Below, one piece after another: positions 24,356-32,709 of a stretch of 45,923 nt of DNA. The position numbers and the translations under genes are program-made. How positions within the stretch are numbered: position 1 is the stretch's first letter; each line of letters begins with the position of its first letter. The notes beneath the pieces were generated by a model. It saw only the letters and a list, made by a program, of their open reading frames with translations, made no database searches and had not been told where the DNA came from. The DNA is taken from the NCBI GenBank assembly GCA_009379915.1, contig WHSV01000020.1, positions 1 to 45,923 of the forward strand. Direction: 5' to 3'. This DNA is from Actinomycetota bacterium. Lineage in GTDB: Bacteria > Actinomycetota > CADDZG01 > WHSQ01.

Positions 24356-26107
24356 ATGCCCGCGGTGAAGACCGATCGCGGGTTTCAGATGATCGATCGG
24401 CTGCCGGCTGGTGACCCAGGAGACAGATCCCGTTTGTTGTGGCTGGGGGCCGGCGCGTCCCTGGCCTTCGGGTTGGTCGCATGGGGAACCGGCACCCTGG
24501 CCGGAGGCGTCCTCGCGTGGTGGGCGCTCATGTTCACCGCCGTCCTGGTTGCTTTCGTTCTGCCCCTGCCTCTCGCGCTCGTCTCTCCTCTCTTTCTCGG
24601 ACTCTTCGGGTGGCTGGTGGACATGCTGCCGACGATCATCCTGGTCGGTTGGTCCGCCGTGGTGCTGAGGTGGGCCCTGATGCTGTGGCGCGAGCGAAGG
24701 TGGCCCCGCTGTGGCCGCTGGATGTGGCTGCTCCTGGGACTGGTGGCGTGGACCATGCTGGGCGTCGCGGTGGTGCCCGCGGCCGACCTTCGCCACTTTC
24801 TGTTGCTGGTGGCGATCCAGGGCCTGATCAGCGGCCTGATGCTCGCGGTCGTAGACACGCTCAGATCCCTGGACGATCGCGTTCAGGTGGTTTCGGCGCT
24901 GACGGTGTTTGTCGTGGTTCTGTCCGTTGGTGTGCTCTTCGAATGGGTGGGACTTCCGGTCGAAGACATGCAGAACCGAGAGGTGAGCACCCGCGTGGAG
25001 GAGGCCTACGGACTCGACGTCTTCCCGAATGCAATTGGCATGACCAACTACGTGCGAGCTAAGAATGCAGGAGCCGCGGAGTTGCGCAGGAGAGTCGATC
25101 GATTGGCCGAGCGCACGCCGGGGCTGCCCGCCGCCGCGGTCTACGCCCCGCCATTCACTGCGTTCGACACCAGCATCGTCGTGAGATTCGAAGGATCGGC
25201 GCGCGCGTTCGAGGATGTGCTGCGGGGCCTCGACATCGAACTTCTCTACGACAACGCGGGCCTGGCCCCCATGGTGACGGTGCCCCGGCTGCGGTCCTTT
25301 CCACGCAACGCTCTTACCTATGCAGGTGTGTGCGTGGCGCTTTTTCCGCTCGCTTTCTTCCTTGTCTGGACGGGGGACAGCCGGAGGCGCCTTCTGGGAT
25401 GGGCGGGGGTCGTCTCGTGCCTCTTCGGAGCCGGATTCTCCCTGGCCCGTGGAGCGTGGATCGCGATCTTGATAGCGATCCTCTACCTGCTGGTGGACGG
25501 ACGCCTATCGTGGCGCCGCAAGGGTCAGATGCTCGGCGTCTTTGTGGCCGCCGCCGTAATGGTCACCGCCTTCTTCGTGGCGCGCTACGGGGTCGATCCC
25601 GCGACCGGTAGAGCGGGGGCTCCGGGAAGCATCGGCACGCGTACGACCGTCTATGAGGAGACCGTCGGCGTCCTTCGGGGCAAGCATTTCCTTCTCGGCT
25701 ACGGAACGACGACATCGCGTGCGGAGGAGGGAAGCAGGGAGCGCGGCCGGTACGTTCCCCGTGCGGGCACTCACTCCACCTACCTCAACTACCTGTTCCG
25801 CGCGGGGCTCATCGGCGGGCTCGGCATCGTCGCGTTGTACGCGATCTCGTGGCTTCATGCTCGCGCGGGTGCCTACGCCATGGAGGGACGCGAGCGACTC
25901 TTCCGCACCCTTCTCGCCGGATCCATATTCAGCCTGGCCGCTCACGCCGCCATCCTCAGTCTCTACGTCGAACCGACATACACGCTGACGGTGTCGTTGC
26001 TGCTTGCACTCGGTGTGGCGGGTGCGACCGAGCTGCCCACATCGGTTCTTCCGTGGCGCAAGGCGCGCGCCAAGGCGGAGTCGCGGGTCTCGGCCGGCAC
26101 CTCGTAG
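24356..26107 (+). CDS. O-antigen ligase/polymerase-like membrane protein
   Basis: 583 residues from the ATG at 24356, with GGAGG about 11 bases upstream. About 12 membrane segments. The C-terminal half has the Wzy/WaaL hallmark: a periplasmic loop with GSIGTRTTVYEETV ... LLGYGTTTS ... GTHSTYLNYLFRAGLIGG, in which the H-S/N-x-Y-L-x-x-L-x-x-x-G-L-like pattern is conserved. Unusually, a soluble segment of about 100 residues (from VEDMQNREVSTRVEEAYG to VTVPRLRSF) is inserted before the second set of helices. Probably polymerises or attaches the glycan outside the membrane. Confidence 0.82.
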   Translation: MPAVKTDRGFQMIDRLPAGDPGDRSRLLWLGAGASLAFGLVAWGTGTLAGGVLAWWALMFTAVLVAFVLPLPLALVSPLFLGLFGWLVDMLPTIILVGWSAVVLRWALMLWRERRWPRCGRWMWLLLGLVAWTMLGVAVVPAADLRHFLLLVAIQGLISGLMLAVVDTLRSLDDRVQVVSALTVFVVVLSVGVLFEWVGLPVEDMQNREVSTRVEEAYGLDVFPNAIGMTNYVRAKNAGAAELRRRVDRLAERTPGLPAAAVYAPPFTAFDTSIVVRFEGSARAFEDVLRGLDIELLYDNAGLAPMVTVPRLRSFPRNALTYAGVCVALFPLAFFLVWTGDSRRRLLGWAGVVSCLFGAGFSLARGAWIAILIAILYLLVDGRLSWRRKGQMLGVFVAAAVMVTAFFVARYGVDPATGRAGAPGSIGTRTTVYEETVGVLRGKHFLLGYGTTTSRAEEGSRERGRYVPRAGTHSTYLNYLFRAGLIGGLGIVALYAISWLHARAGAYAMEGRERLFRTLLAGSIFSLAAHAAILSLYVEPTYTLTVSLLLALGVAGATELPTSVLPWRKARAKAESRVSAGTS

Positions 26108-26115
26108 GAGCGCGC

Positions 26116-27063
26116 GTGGCCACCCGGCGAGAGATTCAAAAGAGCCTGAGGACTACGTTCGAACCCGGCCCCCGTTGGTGGGCCAAGCGAGGTCTGCTGC
26201 GGGCGAGACAGGCATTGCACGTTCCGACATTGCTCGGTGGCGCGCGCTTGCACAAACCCGTGTTCATCGTCGGGGCGCCCCGGTCCGGAACGTCGCTGCT
26301 TTTCGCGATTCTGCGTTCCTCCGGCCGTCTCGCTCACTGGCCGGGGGAGGCGCACGAAGTGTGGGAGGCCTACTATCATCCGGCGCTGCGCGGCTGGGAT
26401 TCGAACGTGCTCGAAGCAAGCGATGTGACCCCCGAGTCCGCCGCGTACATCCGACGGCAGTTCCTTCTGATCGCGGGCTCGAGACGTCACCTCATCGACA
26501 AGACGCCGCGCAACTCGTTGCGGTTCGGATTTCTCGAGGCCGTGTTTCCCGACGCGCGCTACGTCTACCTGCAACGGGACGGCCGCGAGAACGTGAACTC
26601 GTTGATAAACGCGTGGCGAACCCCTCGATACAGAACCTACAAGCTCGAGGAACCTCACTCGATTCCGGGAGTGGACCCCTCGTGGTGGAAGTTCGTCCTC
26701 TACCCGGGGTGGCGCGACGACACCGCGGCGCCGCTGGAGGTCGTGTGCGCCAAGCAATGGGCGATCTGCAACGAGCACGCCCTTGCGGCAGCCAAGACCA
26801 TCCCTTCCGAGCGGTGGACGGAGGTCCGCTACGAGGACCTCGTCGACGATCCCGAACCCGTGATCGGACGGGTGATGGAGGCACTCGAGCTGCCCTACGA
26901 GGAGGGCGTCAGGCGGCGGGCTCGGGCGACCACGACCACTCCGATCAACGTGGTCACCCCGCCCGAACGAGGGAAATGGCGCAAGGAGAACCCGGCGGCC
27001 ATCGAGTCGATCCTGCCGCTGGTCGAGCCGACCATGGAGGCGCTGGGGTATCCCCTGGAGTAG
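26116..27063 (+). CDS. sulfotransferase family protein (second)
   Basis: 315 residues from a GTG with AGGAG five bases upstream. The phosphosulfate loop is FIVGAPRSGTSLLFAIL; the 3'-phosphate region is YVYLQRDGRENVNSLINAW; DKTPRNSLRFGFLEAVFP matches the bacterial Sulfotransfer_3 pattern. WTEVRYEDLVDDPEPVIGRV is the usual C-terminal helix lead-in. It differs clearly from the sulfotransferase at 19.5-20.4 kb, so the two may act at different positions or on different acceptors. Last gene of the co-directional glycan run, 8 bp after the ligase-like gene. Confidence 0.87.
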   Translation: MATRREIQKSLRTTFEPGPRWWAKRGLLRARQALHVPTLLGGARLHKPVFIVGAPRSGTSLLFAILRSSGRLAHWPGEAHEVWEAYYHPALRGWDSNVLEASDVTPESAAYIRRQFLLIAGSRRHLIDKTPRNSLRFGFLEAVFPDARYVYLQRDGRENVNSLINAWRTPRYRTYKLEEPHSIPGVDPSWWKFVLYPGWRDDTAAPLEVVCAKQWAICNEHALAAAKTIPSERWTEVRYEDLVDDPEPVIGRVMEALELPYEEGVRRRARATTTTPINVVTPPERGKWRKENPAAIESILPLVEPTMEALGYPLE

Positions 27064-27557
27064 ATGAGACCTGGACCAGACTAGTGGCAGACTGGGTTCT
27101 GGCTGAAGTCACGACAAGACCGGCATCCACGGGGTCGGGCTGGTGTTGTGGCCGACTTTCGCGGTCCGCTCAGGCCCTGTCGCGGACTTTCGACCACGAA
27201 CGACGCTCAGAGCCTGTCGCACAAACCTGAGATACGTCCGCTTTTGTCCGAAACGCGCGCGATGTTCCAGGCCTGTGACCTGCGCGTTTGCAAACTGCTC
27301 GACTTTTCGCAACAGGTTCCTCAGCGTCGCTAATGGTCGAAACTGTGCCCCGGGCTCGTTTGTTCGCGCGCGCCATGGTCGGATAGCGACCGAATCGGCA
27401 AAGAGTTCGGCCGGAACCCAGCCACAGCGGCAAGAAAAAACCGCATCATCCCAACTCGGCCCCGTTGGCGCCGCCTTGGTTTCTCTCCTTGGTTCGGCTC
27501 GAACTAGGGCCGTATGGCGCTGTCAGCGAGTCCGCGACGGCCGTCCGGGACTCGGAA
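27064..27557. other. intergenic region without a convincing gene
   Basis: 494 bp. It contains copy B of the dispersed repeat (27335-27405), three GACTTTCG-like words between 27150 and 27310, and two CCTGTCGC words near 27175 and 27215. Short frames on both strands lack recognisable motifs and ribosome binding sites. It may be the remains of a decayed gene. Confidence 0.55.
27335..27405 (+). repeat. dispersed intergenic repeat, copy B
   Basis: GGTCGAAACT at 27335-27344 and a block around CCATGGTCGGATAGCGACCG and AATCGGCAAAGAG at 27371-27405 match copy A at 14147-14235. Immediately upstream, GCGTCGCTAATGGTCG is the reverse complement of CGACCATTAGCGACGC in the loop of the 14.1 kb hairpin. Confidence 0.65.
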
Positions 27558-28802
27558 TCAGAGGTAACCCAGATCTTTGAGATGCTTCTCGACGGTGGCC
27601 TCTTCCTCTTGGCTCATCCCCGAGGAGGCCACCGTCGAAGAGGCCACCTCTTCGATGTACTTCTCGAGCTCCCGCGCGACCTCGGGGTGACGTGAGTAGA
27701 GGTTGTGCTTCTCGTCCGGCAGGCCCGCCCCCCCAGGGCCCGTGCCCCCGTTGAGTCTGAAGAGCGCCGGCCTGCCGCCACCCGGCACCAGGAGCTTCCA
27801 GTCCGGCCTCCGGGCCCCCACGATGCGCTTCCCCTCGAGCTTCACCCCGACCGCTTCCATGTAAGCCGGCTCCTCCGGCAGAACGCCACCCTCCATCAGA
27901 GGGCGAACGCTGCGCCCGTCAACCGACTCGGGGACCGGAATCCCCGCGAGGTCGGCGAGGGTCGGCAGGAGGTCGACGTGTCTCACCTGATCGGTGACCA
28001 CCGACGGGCCGATGCCCGGACCGCTGAGGATCAGCGGCACCTTCACCAGGTGCTCGTGCAGGGCAAAGCCGTGCCCCACGGCCTGGGCCGAGAGCTTGCG
28101 ATCGAGGTAGGGGAACCAGCTCTTGGGCTTGAGGACCTTTCGGGCTTTCCTGCTGATTCTGTTCAACAGCACCTCGATTTGGCCATCGGGGTACTCCTCT
28201 CCGTGATCGCCGGACAGCGCCACGATGGTGTTGCCGGGCAGGGCGTCGAGAACCGGCCGGAGGCCTTCGTCGCTCGCGGCGACCACTGCCTCGTAGCCGG
28301 CCCGGTCCCACTGCTTCGTGTAATTCGGAGGCGGGCGGAACGGCCGGTGCACCTCCCAGATATGGAGCAGCATGAGCCACGGCTCCGAGTACTCCGACAT
28401 GCGTCGGAGCACCTCGTCTCTCCAACCGAAGAAGGGGGCCCGGTAGCCCTCGCGGTGGTGCACCTCGTCGAAGCCGCGCAGCACGCCCGTCTCGGGGAGG
28501 AGAGGGCCGGTCACCTCGGCGTAGGTTCGGTATCCGGCCGATCCGAACGCCTCCGCAATCGTCGTGACTTCGGGTGACAGCCGGTAGCCCTGCAGACCAC
28601 GTACGCCGTGCTTCGGCGGGTAGCAGCCGGTGAGGATCGACGAGAACGACGGGGTCGTGGTGGTCGCGGTGCAAACGGCCTCCTGGAAGTCAACTCCCCG
28701 CGCGGCATAGGAGTCAAAGGTGGGAGTGGGGATGCGATCATCGAGGATCGCATCCGCCCGCAGCGAGTCGACGAACAACATGAAAACGTTAGGAGTGGTC
28801 AC
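27558..28802 (-). CDS. sulfatase-fold (AP-superfamily) hydrolase or transferase
   Basis: 414 residues from a GTG with GGGGAG upstream. Metal ligand Asp is in MLFVDSLRAD; the nucleophile region is TATTTTPSFSSILTG, with Thr and no C/S-x-P-x-R formylglycine signature; then SGDHGEEYPDG, and finally VGHGFALHEHLVKVPLILSG with the C-terminal ligand His residues in the canonical order. The absent sulfatase signature argues for phosphodiesterase or phosphotransferase rather than sulfatase chemistry. No signal peptide is seen. The tail EEEATVEKHLKDLGYL matches the ends of the two AP proteins at 32.7-36 kb. Next to the UDP-galactopyranose mutase gene. Confidence 0.82.
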   Translation of the reverse strand: MTTPNVFMLFVDSLRADAILDDRIPTPTFDSYAARGVDFQEAVCTATTTTPSFSSILTGCYPPKHGVRGLQGYRLSPEVTTIAEAFGSAGYRTYAEVTGPLLPETGVLRGFDEVHHREGYRAPFFGWRDEVLRRMSEYSEPWLMLLHIWEVHRPFRPPPNYTKQWDRAGYEAVVAASDEGLRPVLDALPGNTIVALSGDHGEEYPDGQIEVLLNRISRKARKVLKPKSWFPYLDRKLSAQAVGHGFALHEHLVKVPLILSGPGIGPSVVTDQVRHVDLLPTLADLAGIPVPESVDGRSVRPLMEGGVLPEEPAYMEAVGVKLEGKRIVGARRPDWKLLVPGGGRPALFRLNGGTGPGGAGLPDEKHNLYSRHPEVARELEKYIEEVASSTVASSGMSQEEEATVEKHLKDLGYL

Positions 28803-28841
28803 CGTGACTCCCCTGTCCTGTCTTCTGAGCCGGCGCGCATC

Positions 28842-30200
28842 CTACGCATCGTTGCTGGGCCAGATTTCCTCGGGGGTTTTCTCGACGATCAAACGAGCAG
28901 TGTCGATGCCCATCTTCACCGCATGGTCCATGTTGCCGATCTCGTAACGCCAGGAGCCGAACCGGCCGCGCGAGTAGATGTCGTGGTGCATCAACCACGG
29001 TTGGATGACCTCGAGGGCTGCGTCGCGCTTGAGGGTCGGCACGGGATAGGCGTAAGCGGCATCCTCGATGTGCATCGACGCGACCTCGGGTAACCCCTCG
29101 ATGACACCGGCGCGACGCAGAGACTCCTCGACGTGTTCGGCGAGGCCTTCCTTCGACACGGGCTTGTAGCGCGAGTAAGCGATCTCGGTCATGTAGGAGC
29201 AGTAGCGTCCCGTGTCGGCGTCCGGCACGTTTGCCGACGAGTACTTGGCGAAGTTCGTCGCCCGATAAAACGGGATGTCCTCGGCGGGAAAGTACATCCA
29301 GGATTTGTCGTCCTTGAGCGGCGACTCGTAGCCGATTCCGACGACGAGAACTCCGTTGTGCTCGAGGTCCTCGGCCGCGCGCCGCACGCTGTCCGGGCAG
29401 TGCACCAGCTTCGAGACGAGGACGTCGATCGGCATGGTCGACACGAGCTTGTCGTAGGTCTCCTCGGTTCCGTCCGCCATCGCGACGGTCTTACGCTCGG
29501 GGTCGACGGAGGCGATCTCCCTGTTGTACTGGATCTGATCGCTGAGCTTGACTGCGAGCCTCCGATAGATCTCGGCCGTCCCTCCTACTGCCGGGAAGGT
29601 GAACATGTTGTTCGGCCCCCACGCGGCATCGTCCTCTTGGAAGGTGAGGCTCCTCAGCGCTCGTTTGTAGTCGATGACGCTGACGCGTTCTGCGATCCAG
29701 TTGGAGGCCATGCGCTCTGGCGGGGTGGCCCACACCTTGAAGTTGTATGGACGCATGAAGTGGTGGGTGATGCCGCCGCCGAACGTCGCCTCCATCCACA
29801 GCGCGAAATCCTGGCTGGAGTCGCCCCCCGGCGCCTCGATGAGCCCCAGAATGCACTCGTAAGCGGGCTCGGGTGGGAGGTGGCGCAGGTTGTTCTGGAA
29901 CGGGTAGGGGACCCAGTTGTTCCCGAAGCGGATGTACGACGACCTCTCGTGTTGGTAGACCTCGTCTCCCATGGTCTCTTCGAGCAGCGTGTCGAACTCG
30001 CCGTAGTGACTGAAGACGACATGCCCCCCGAAGTCCCAGGTGAATCCCTGAGGGTCGATCACCGAGCCGGCGTGTCCCCCGGCGACATCCTGCTGTTCGG
30101 CCAGCAGCCAGTTGACGTGACCGAGACGCCTGAGCTCGCGGGCGCACCCAAGACCACAGGGCCCTGCTCCAATGATCACAACGCGCGGGGTATCGGTCAT
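28842..30200 (-). CDS. glf: UDP-galactopyranose mutase-like flavoprotein, eukaryotic type
   Basis: 452 residues. An N-terminal FAD-binding Rossmann motif (VVIIGAGPCGLGCARELRRL) is followed by FTWDFGGHVVFSHYGEFD, HFMRPYNFKVWATPPERM and PAEDIPFYRATNFAKYSSAN. These closely follow the conserved blocks of the eukaryotic-type mutases (Aspergillus, Leishmania) rather than the E. coli/Mycobacterium Glf type. The enzyme would convert UDP-galactopyranose to UDP-galactofuranose in the cytoplasm. Divergent from wecG with a promoter region of 47 bp between them. A related NAD(P)/FAD amine-oxidase-like desaturase is the alternative, but the match is specific. Confidence 0.78.
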   Translation of the reverse strand: MTDTPRVVIIGAGPCGLGCARELRRLGHVNWLLAEQQDVAGGHAGSVIDPQGFTWDFGGHVVFSHYGEFDTLLEETMGDEVYQHERSSYIRFGNNWVPYPFQNNLRHLPPEPAYECILGLIEAPGGDSSQDFALWMEATFGGGITHHFMRPYNFKVWATPPERMASNWIAERVSVIDYKRALRSLTFQEDDAAWGPNNMFTFPAVGGTAEIYRRLAVKLSDQIQYNREIASVDPERKTVAMADGTEETYDKLVSTMPIDVLVSKLVHCPDSVRRAAEDLEHNGVLVVGIGYESPLKDDKSWMYFPAEDIPFYRATNFAKYSSANVPDADTGRYCSYMTEIAYSRYKPVSKEGLAEHVEESLRRAGVIEGLPEVASMHIEDAAYAYPVPTLKRDAALEVIQPWLMHHDIYSRGRFGSWRYEIGNMDHAVKMGIDTARLIVEKTPEEIWPSNDA

Positions 30201-30233
30201 CGTTCTCTTTTCTCTCCGATCTATGGGGACACC

Positions 30234-30239
30234 TATAAT
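30234..30239 (+). promoter_or_regulatory. consensus -10 (TATAAT), leaderless
   Basis: A perfect TATAAT ends 8 nt before the GTG at 30248, with no ribosome binding site, in the divergent gap between the mutase and wecG-like genes. It predicts a leaderless transcript for the five-gene run to 34.3 kb. The -35 is weak. Confidence 0.6.
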
Positions 30240-30247
30240 GCTGCCCC

Positions 30248-31015
30248 GTGAGGAATCAACTCTCCACGTCCGAGGTCCTCGGCGTTCCGATCGCTCGACT
30301 GGATCCCGGGTCGGCCCTTGACGAGACGCAAAGGTTATACGAAGATGCCGCCCCGGCCATGCTGACGTATGTCAACGCGCATACGTTGAACTTGGCGGCC
30401 TCCGATTCGTCCTACGCGGAGTTATTGAGGAGCGCCGAACTCGTCCTCAACGACGGGAAGGGTGTTCTGCTCGCCGGGCTGATTCTGGGCCGCCGCTTTC
30501 CGGCGGACCTCAACGGAAACTTCTTCACACCGCTGCTGCTCGACCATGCGGCCGCGTCCGGATGGTCCATCTACATTCTCGGTGCAAGGCCCGGAGTCGC
30601 GGAGCGGGTCGCCGACGTGTTGAAGGCCAAGCATCCCGGTTTGACCATCGCCGGAACGATGCACGGTCACTTCTCGGCCGACGACGAGGACGACGTCGTC
30701 ACCCGGATCAGGGCTGCGAACCCCGGCCTGCTGCTCGTGGGAATGGGCAATCCTCTGCAGGAGCGATTCCTCGCCCGCCGGCTGAAGGAGTCGGGCGCGC
30801 GCGTCGGTCTCGGTGTCGGTGCCTACCTCGACTTTCAGGTCGGCGAGGCAACGCGTGCTCCTGCGTGGATGAACCGCATCGGGATCGAGTGGCTTCATCG
30901 ACTGACCCAGGAGCCGCGCCGGATGTGGCGCCGCTACCTGCTCGGCAACCCGCTGTTCGTCTGGCGCGTGCTGAGGACTCGCCTTCGCCGCGGTATACGC
31001 TCGAAGACCTCATGA
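30248..31015 (+). CDS. WecG/TagA/CpsF-family glycosyltransferase
   Basis: GT26 family, 255 residues. Signature blocks are LTYVNAHTLNLAASD, VLNDGKGVLLAGLILG (the D-G-x-G core), NGNFFTPLLLDHA, SIYILGARPGVAERVADVLK, then PGLLLVGMGNPLQERFLA and VGAYLDFQVGEATRAPAWM. Members add a ManNAc-type sugar (teichoic acid TagA, enterobacterial WecG) or glucose to a polyprenyl-linked primer at the inner membrane. This is the second or a later step after the sugar transferase at 39.5 kb. GTG start, apparently leaderless. It overlaps the next gene by 4 bp (ATGA). Confidence 0.9.
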   Translation: MRNQLSTSEVLGVPIARLDPGSALDETQRLYEDAAPAMLTYVNAHTLNLAASDSSYAELLRSAELVLNDGKGVLLAGLILGRRFPADLNGNFFTPLLLDHAAASGWSIYILGARPGVAERVADVLKAKHPGLTIAGTMHGHFSADDEDDVVTRIRAANPGLLLVGMGNPLQERFLARRLKESGARVGLGVGAYLDFQVGEATRAPAWMNRIGIEWLHRLTQEPRRMWRRYLLGNPLFVWRVLRTRLRRGIRSKTS

Positions 31016-31962
31016 ACGACAGACCCTCGAACTCCTCTTTCATCATCGCGACGCGCAACCGTTCCGACGAGCTCGTCGTCACCGTCAGAAGCCTCGTCGA
31101 GCAGACCGTGCTCCCGCGCGAGCTCTGCATCGTCGACTCGAGCGAGGAGACCCCGGCGCGCGTGGAGATCGAGGAGCTGTGCGACAAGGTCGGCCTCCCG
31201 CTCGATTACCACCACCCCGCGCCGAAGGGACTCACCGTTCAGCGCAACGTCGGTATCGACCGGGTCGGCGGCGACATCCTGTTCTTCATCGACGATGACG
31301 TCTATCTGGCCCCCGACTGCCACGAGGAGATCCTCAGGGAGTACGACCGATGGGGGCCGGAGCTCGGGGGAGTTCGCGCGACGAACCCGGACCCGGCTCG
31401 TCCCCCGATGATCTCGATTCTGTGGCGCAAGCTGTTCGGAATCGGCGGTTGGTGGCCCGAGGCTAGCGGCAGGATGCGGCCTGGATTCTGGGTCGAGGGC
31501 ATCTCGGACTCCGCGGGCGTCCGCAAGGTCGAGTACATGACCGGCTGGTTCATGTCGTTCAAGCGCGAGGTGCTCGAACACGAACGCTTCGACGAAGCCC
31601 TTTCGGGATACGCGCACAAAGAGGACGTCGACATGACGTACCGGGTATCGCGCCGCTACACGTTGCTCCAGACGCCGAGAGCCAAGTGCGAGCACTTTCA
31701 GACCATCACATCGAGACTCTCGTCGCACCAACTGATGAGAATGAACCTCGCCAACCAGTTCTATCTCCACCGCAAGAACATGCCCCAGACGTTCAAGTAC
31801 CGGTTCGCCCTGTGGTGGGGCCTGCTGGGGTTGTTCGTTCTCAACGTGGGGCGGGCGACTTTCAAGAGCGATCCGGGGCTCGTCACGGGCATGATCGTGG
31901 GCGCGTGGGAGCAGGGCCGCGGCCGTGGCCTGGTCGACCCGGCGCTCGAGGAAGGCTCGTAG
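31012..31962 (+). CDS. GT2 glycosyltransferase
   Basis: 316 residues, GT-A fold. SSFIIATRNRSDELVVTVRS opens the nucleotide-binding region, the metal-binding DxD equivalent is FFIDDDVYLAPD, and the acceptor-side acidic motif is GYAHKEDVDMTYRVSRRY, close to the ED-x-D pattern of rhamnosyl- and galactofuranosyl-type GT2 enzymes. A C-terminal hydrophobic stretch (ALWWGLLGLFVLNVG) suggests membrane association. ATG start overlapping the WecG-like stop. With a mutase making UDP-galactofuranose nearby, a galactofuranosyltransferase role is possible but not shown. Confidence 0.87.
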   Translation: MNDRPSNSSFIIATRNRSDELVVTVRSLVEQTVLPRELCIVDSSEETPARVEIEELCDKVGLPLDYHHPAPKGLTVQRNVGIDRVGGDILFFIDDDVYLAPDCHEEILREYDRWGPELGGVRATNPDPARPPMISILWRKLFGIGGWWPEASGRMRPGFWVEGISDSAGVRKVEYMTGWFMSFKREVLEHERFDEALSGYAHKEDVDMTYRVSRRYTLLQTPRAKCEHFQTITSRLSSHQLMRMNLANQFYLHRKNMPQTFKYRFALWWGLLGLFVLNVGRATFKSDPGLVTGMIVGAWEQGRGRGLVDPALEEGS

Positions 31963-32709
31963 GTGGGCGAGCGCGGGGCGGGCTCGGCCGGACCGCAGGG
32001 CCGCGGGGCGGGCTCGGCCGGACCGCAGGGCGACGGGGCGGGCTCGGCCGGACCGCAGGGCGACGGCGGCATCACCGCGCACGGAGCCAAGCCGCGCGAC
32101 TACTGGTGGACCGTGCTTGCGGTGGACCCAGTCGCGCTCCCCGTCGTGCGCCTGCTTGCGCGGAAAGGGTGGCTGACGCCCGACCAGGTCTCGTTTCTCT
32201 CGTTGGTGATCGGATTGGCGGTCGGACCGGTGTTCGCGACCGCGACGCGCGCCGGGTTGATCGCAGGCGCGGTGCTGTTCTACCTGTCGTTCTTGTTCGA
32301 CTGCGTCGACGGGAAGCTGGCGCGCGCCACCGGAATATCGAGTCCCAAGGGGGTGTTGCTCGACCGAATCGGAGACGGAGCGCGCCGGGCGAGCGCCGGC
32401 ATCGGGCTGACCTACTACCTGTGGCGGACGGGAGACAACGGTGACTGGTTGTGGGCCGCGGTGTTCGCCATCCTCGCCGCGTACTTCATGGAGGTCTCGG
32501 GTGGTGCGGAGCGCGGGGAGCCGGCGGGGTCAATCGCACAAGCTCTTGCCCGGCGACGGCTGCTGCCGAATCCGGGGATGCCGGACGTGGCCGCGATCGT
32601 GTACGTGATCGGACCGCTCACGCCCTGGGTCGTTCCCGCACTGTGGATAGGTATCGTCTTGGTCGTGATCGGAATTGCTCGGGTGCTGCTCAAAGCGATA
32701 ACCGCATGA
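31963..32709 (+). CDS. CDP-alcohol phosphatidyltransferase with repeat-encoded N-terminus
   Basis: 248 residues from the GTG directly after the preceding stop. The catalytic signature D-G-x2-A-R-x8-G-x3-D-x3-D is intact: DCVDGKLARATGISSPK followed by GVLLDRIGD. About six membrane helices. It would transfer a phospho-alcohol group between a CDP-alcohol and a second alcohol. The first 35 residues are three copies of GAGSAGPQG plus linkers, encoded by the tandem repeat at 31974-32070. No other start codon occurs before the conserved DYWWTVLAVDP, so the repeats must be translated. Stop overlaps the next gene by 4 bp. Confidence 0.87.
   Translation: MGERGAGSAGPQGRGAGSAGPQGDGAGSAGPQGDGGITAHGAKPRDYWWTVLAVDPVALPVVRLLARKGWLTPDQVSFLSLVIGLAVGPVFATATRAGLIAGAVLFYLSFLFDCVDGKLARATGISSPKGVLLDRIGDGARRASAGIGLTYYLWRTGDNGDWLWAAVFAILAAYFMEVSGGAERGEPAGSIAQALARRRLLPNPGMPDVAAIVYVIGPLTPWVVPALWIGIVLVVIGIARVLLKAITA
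31974..32070. repeat. 30-bp tandem repeat, three copies, inside a coding sequence
   Basis: Units begin at 31981, 32011 and 32041, each GGCTCGGCCGGACCGCAGGG plus 10 nt, nearly identical. The period is a multiple of three, so copy number can change without breaking the frame. The core matches the repeats at 17204-17268 and 18731 (CTCGGC, 2 nt, GACCGCAG). Confidence 0.88.

Noticed and set aside
27109-27312. Small minus-strand gene in the 27 kb gap
   Set aside because: No start signal, no recognisable motif and no adjacent partner; probably chance in GC-rich DNA.
27558-28802. True sulfatase
   Set aside because: The C/S-x-P-x-R formylglycine signature is absent; the nucleophile position is Thr.
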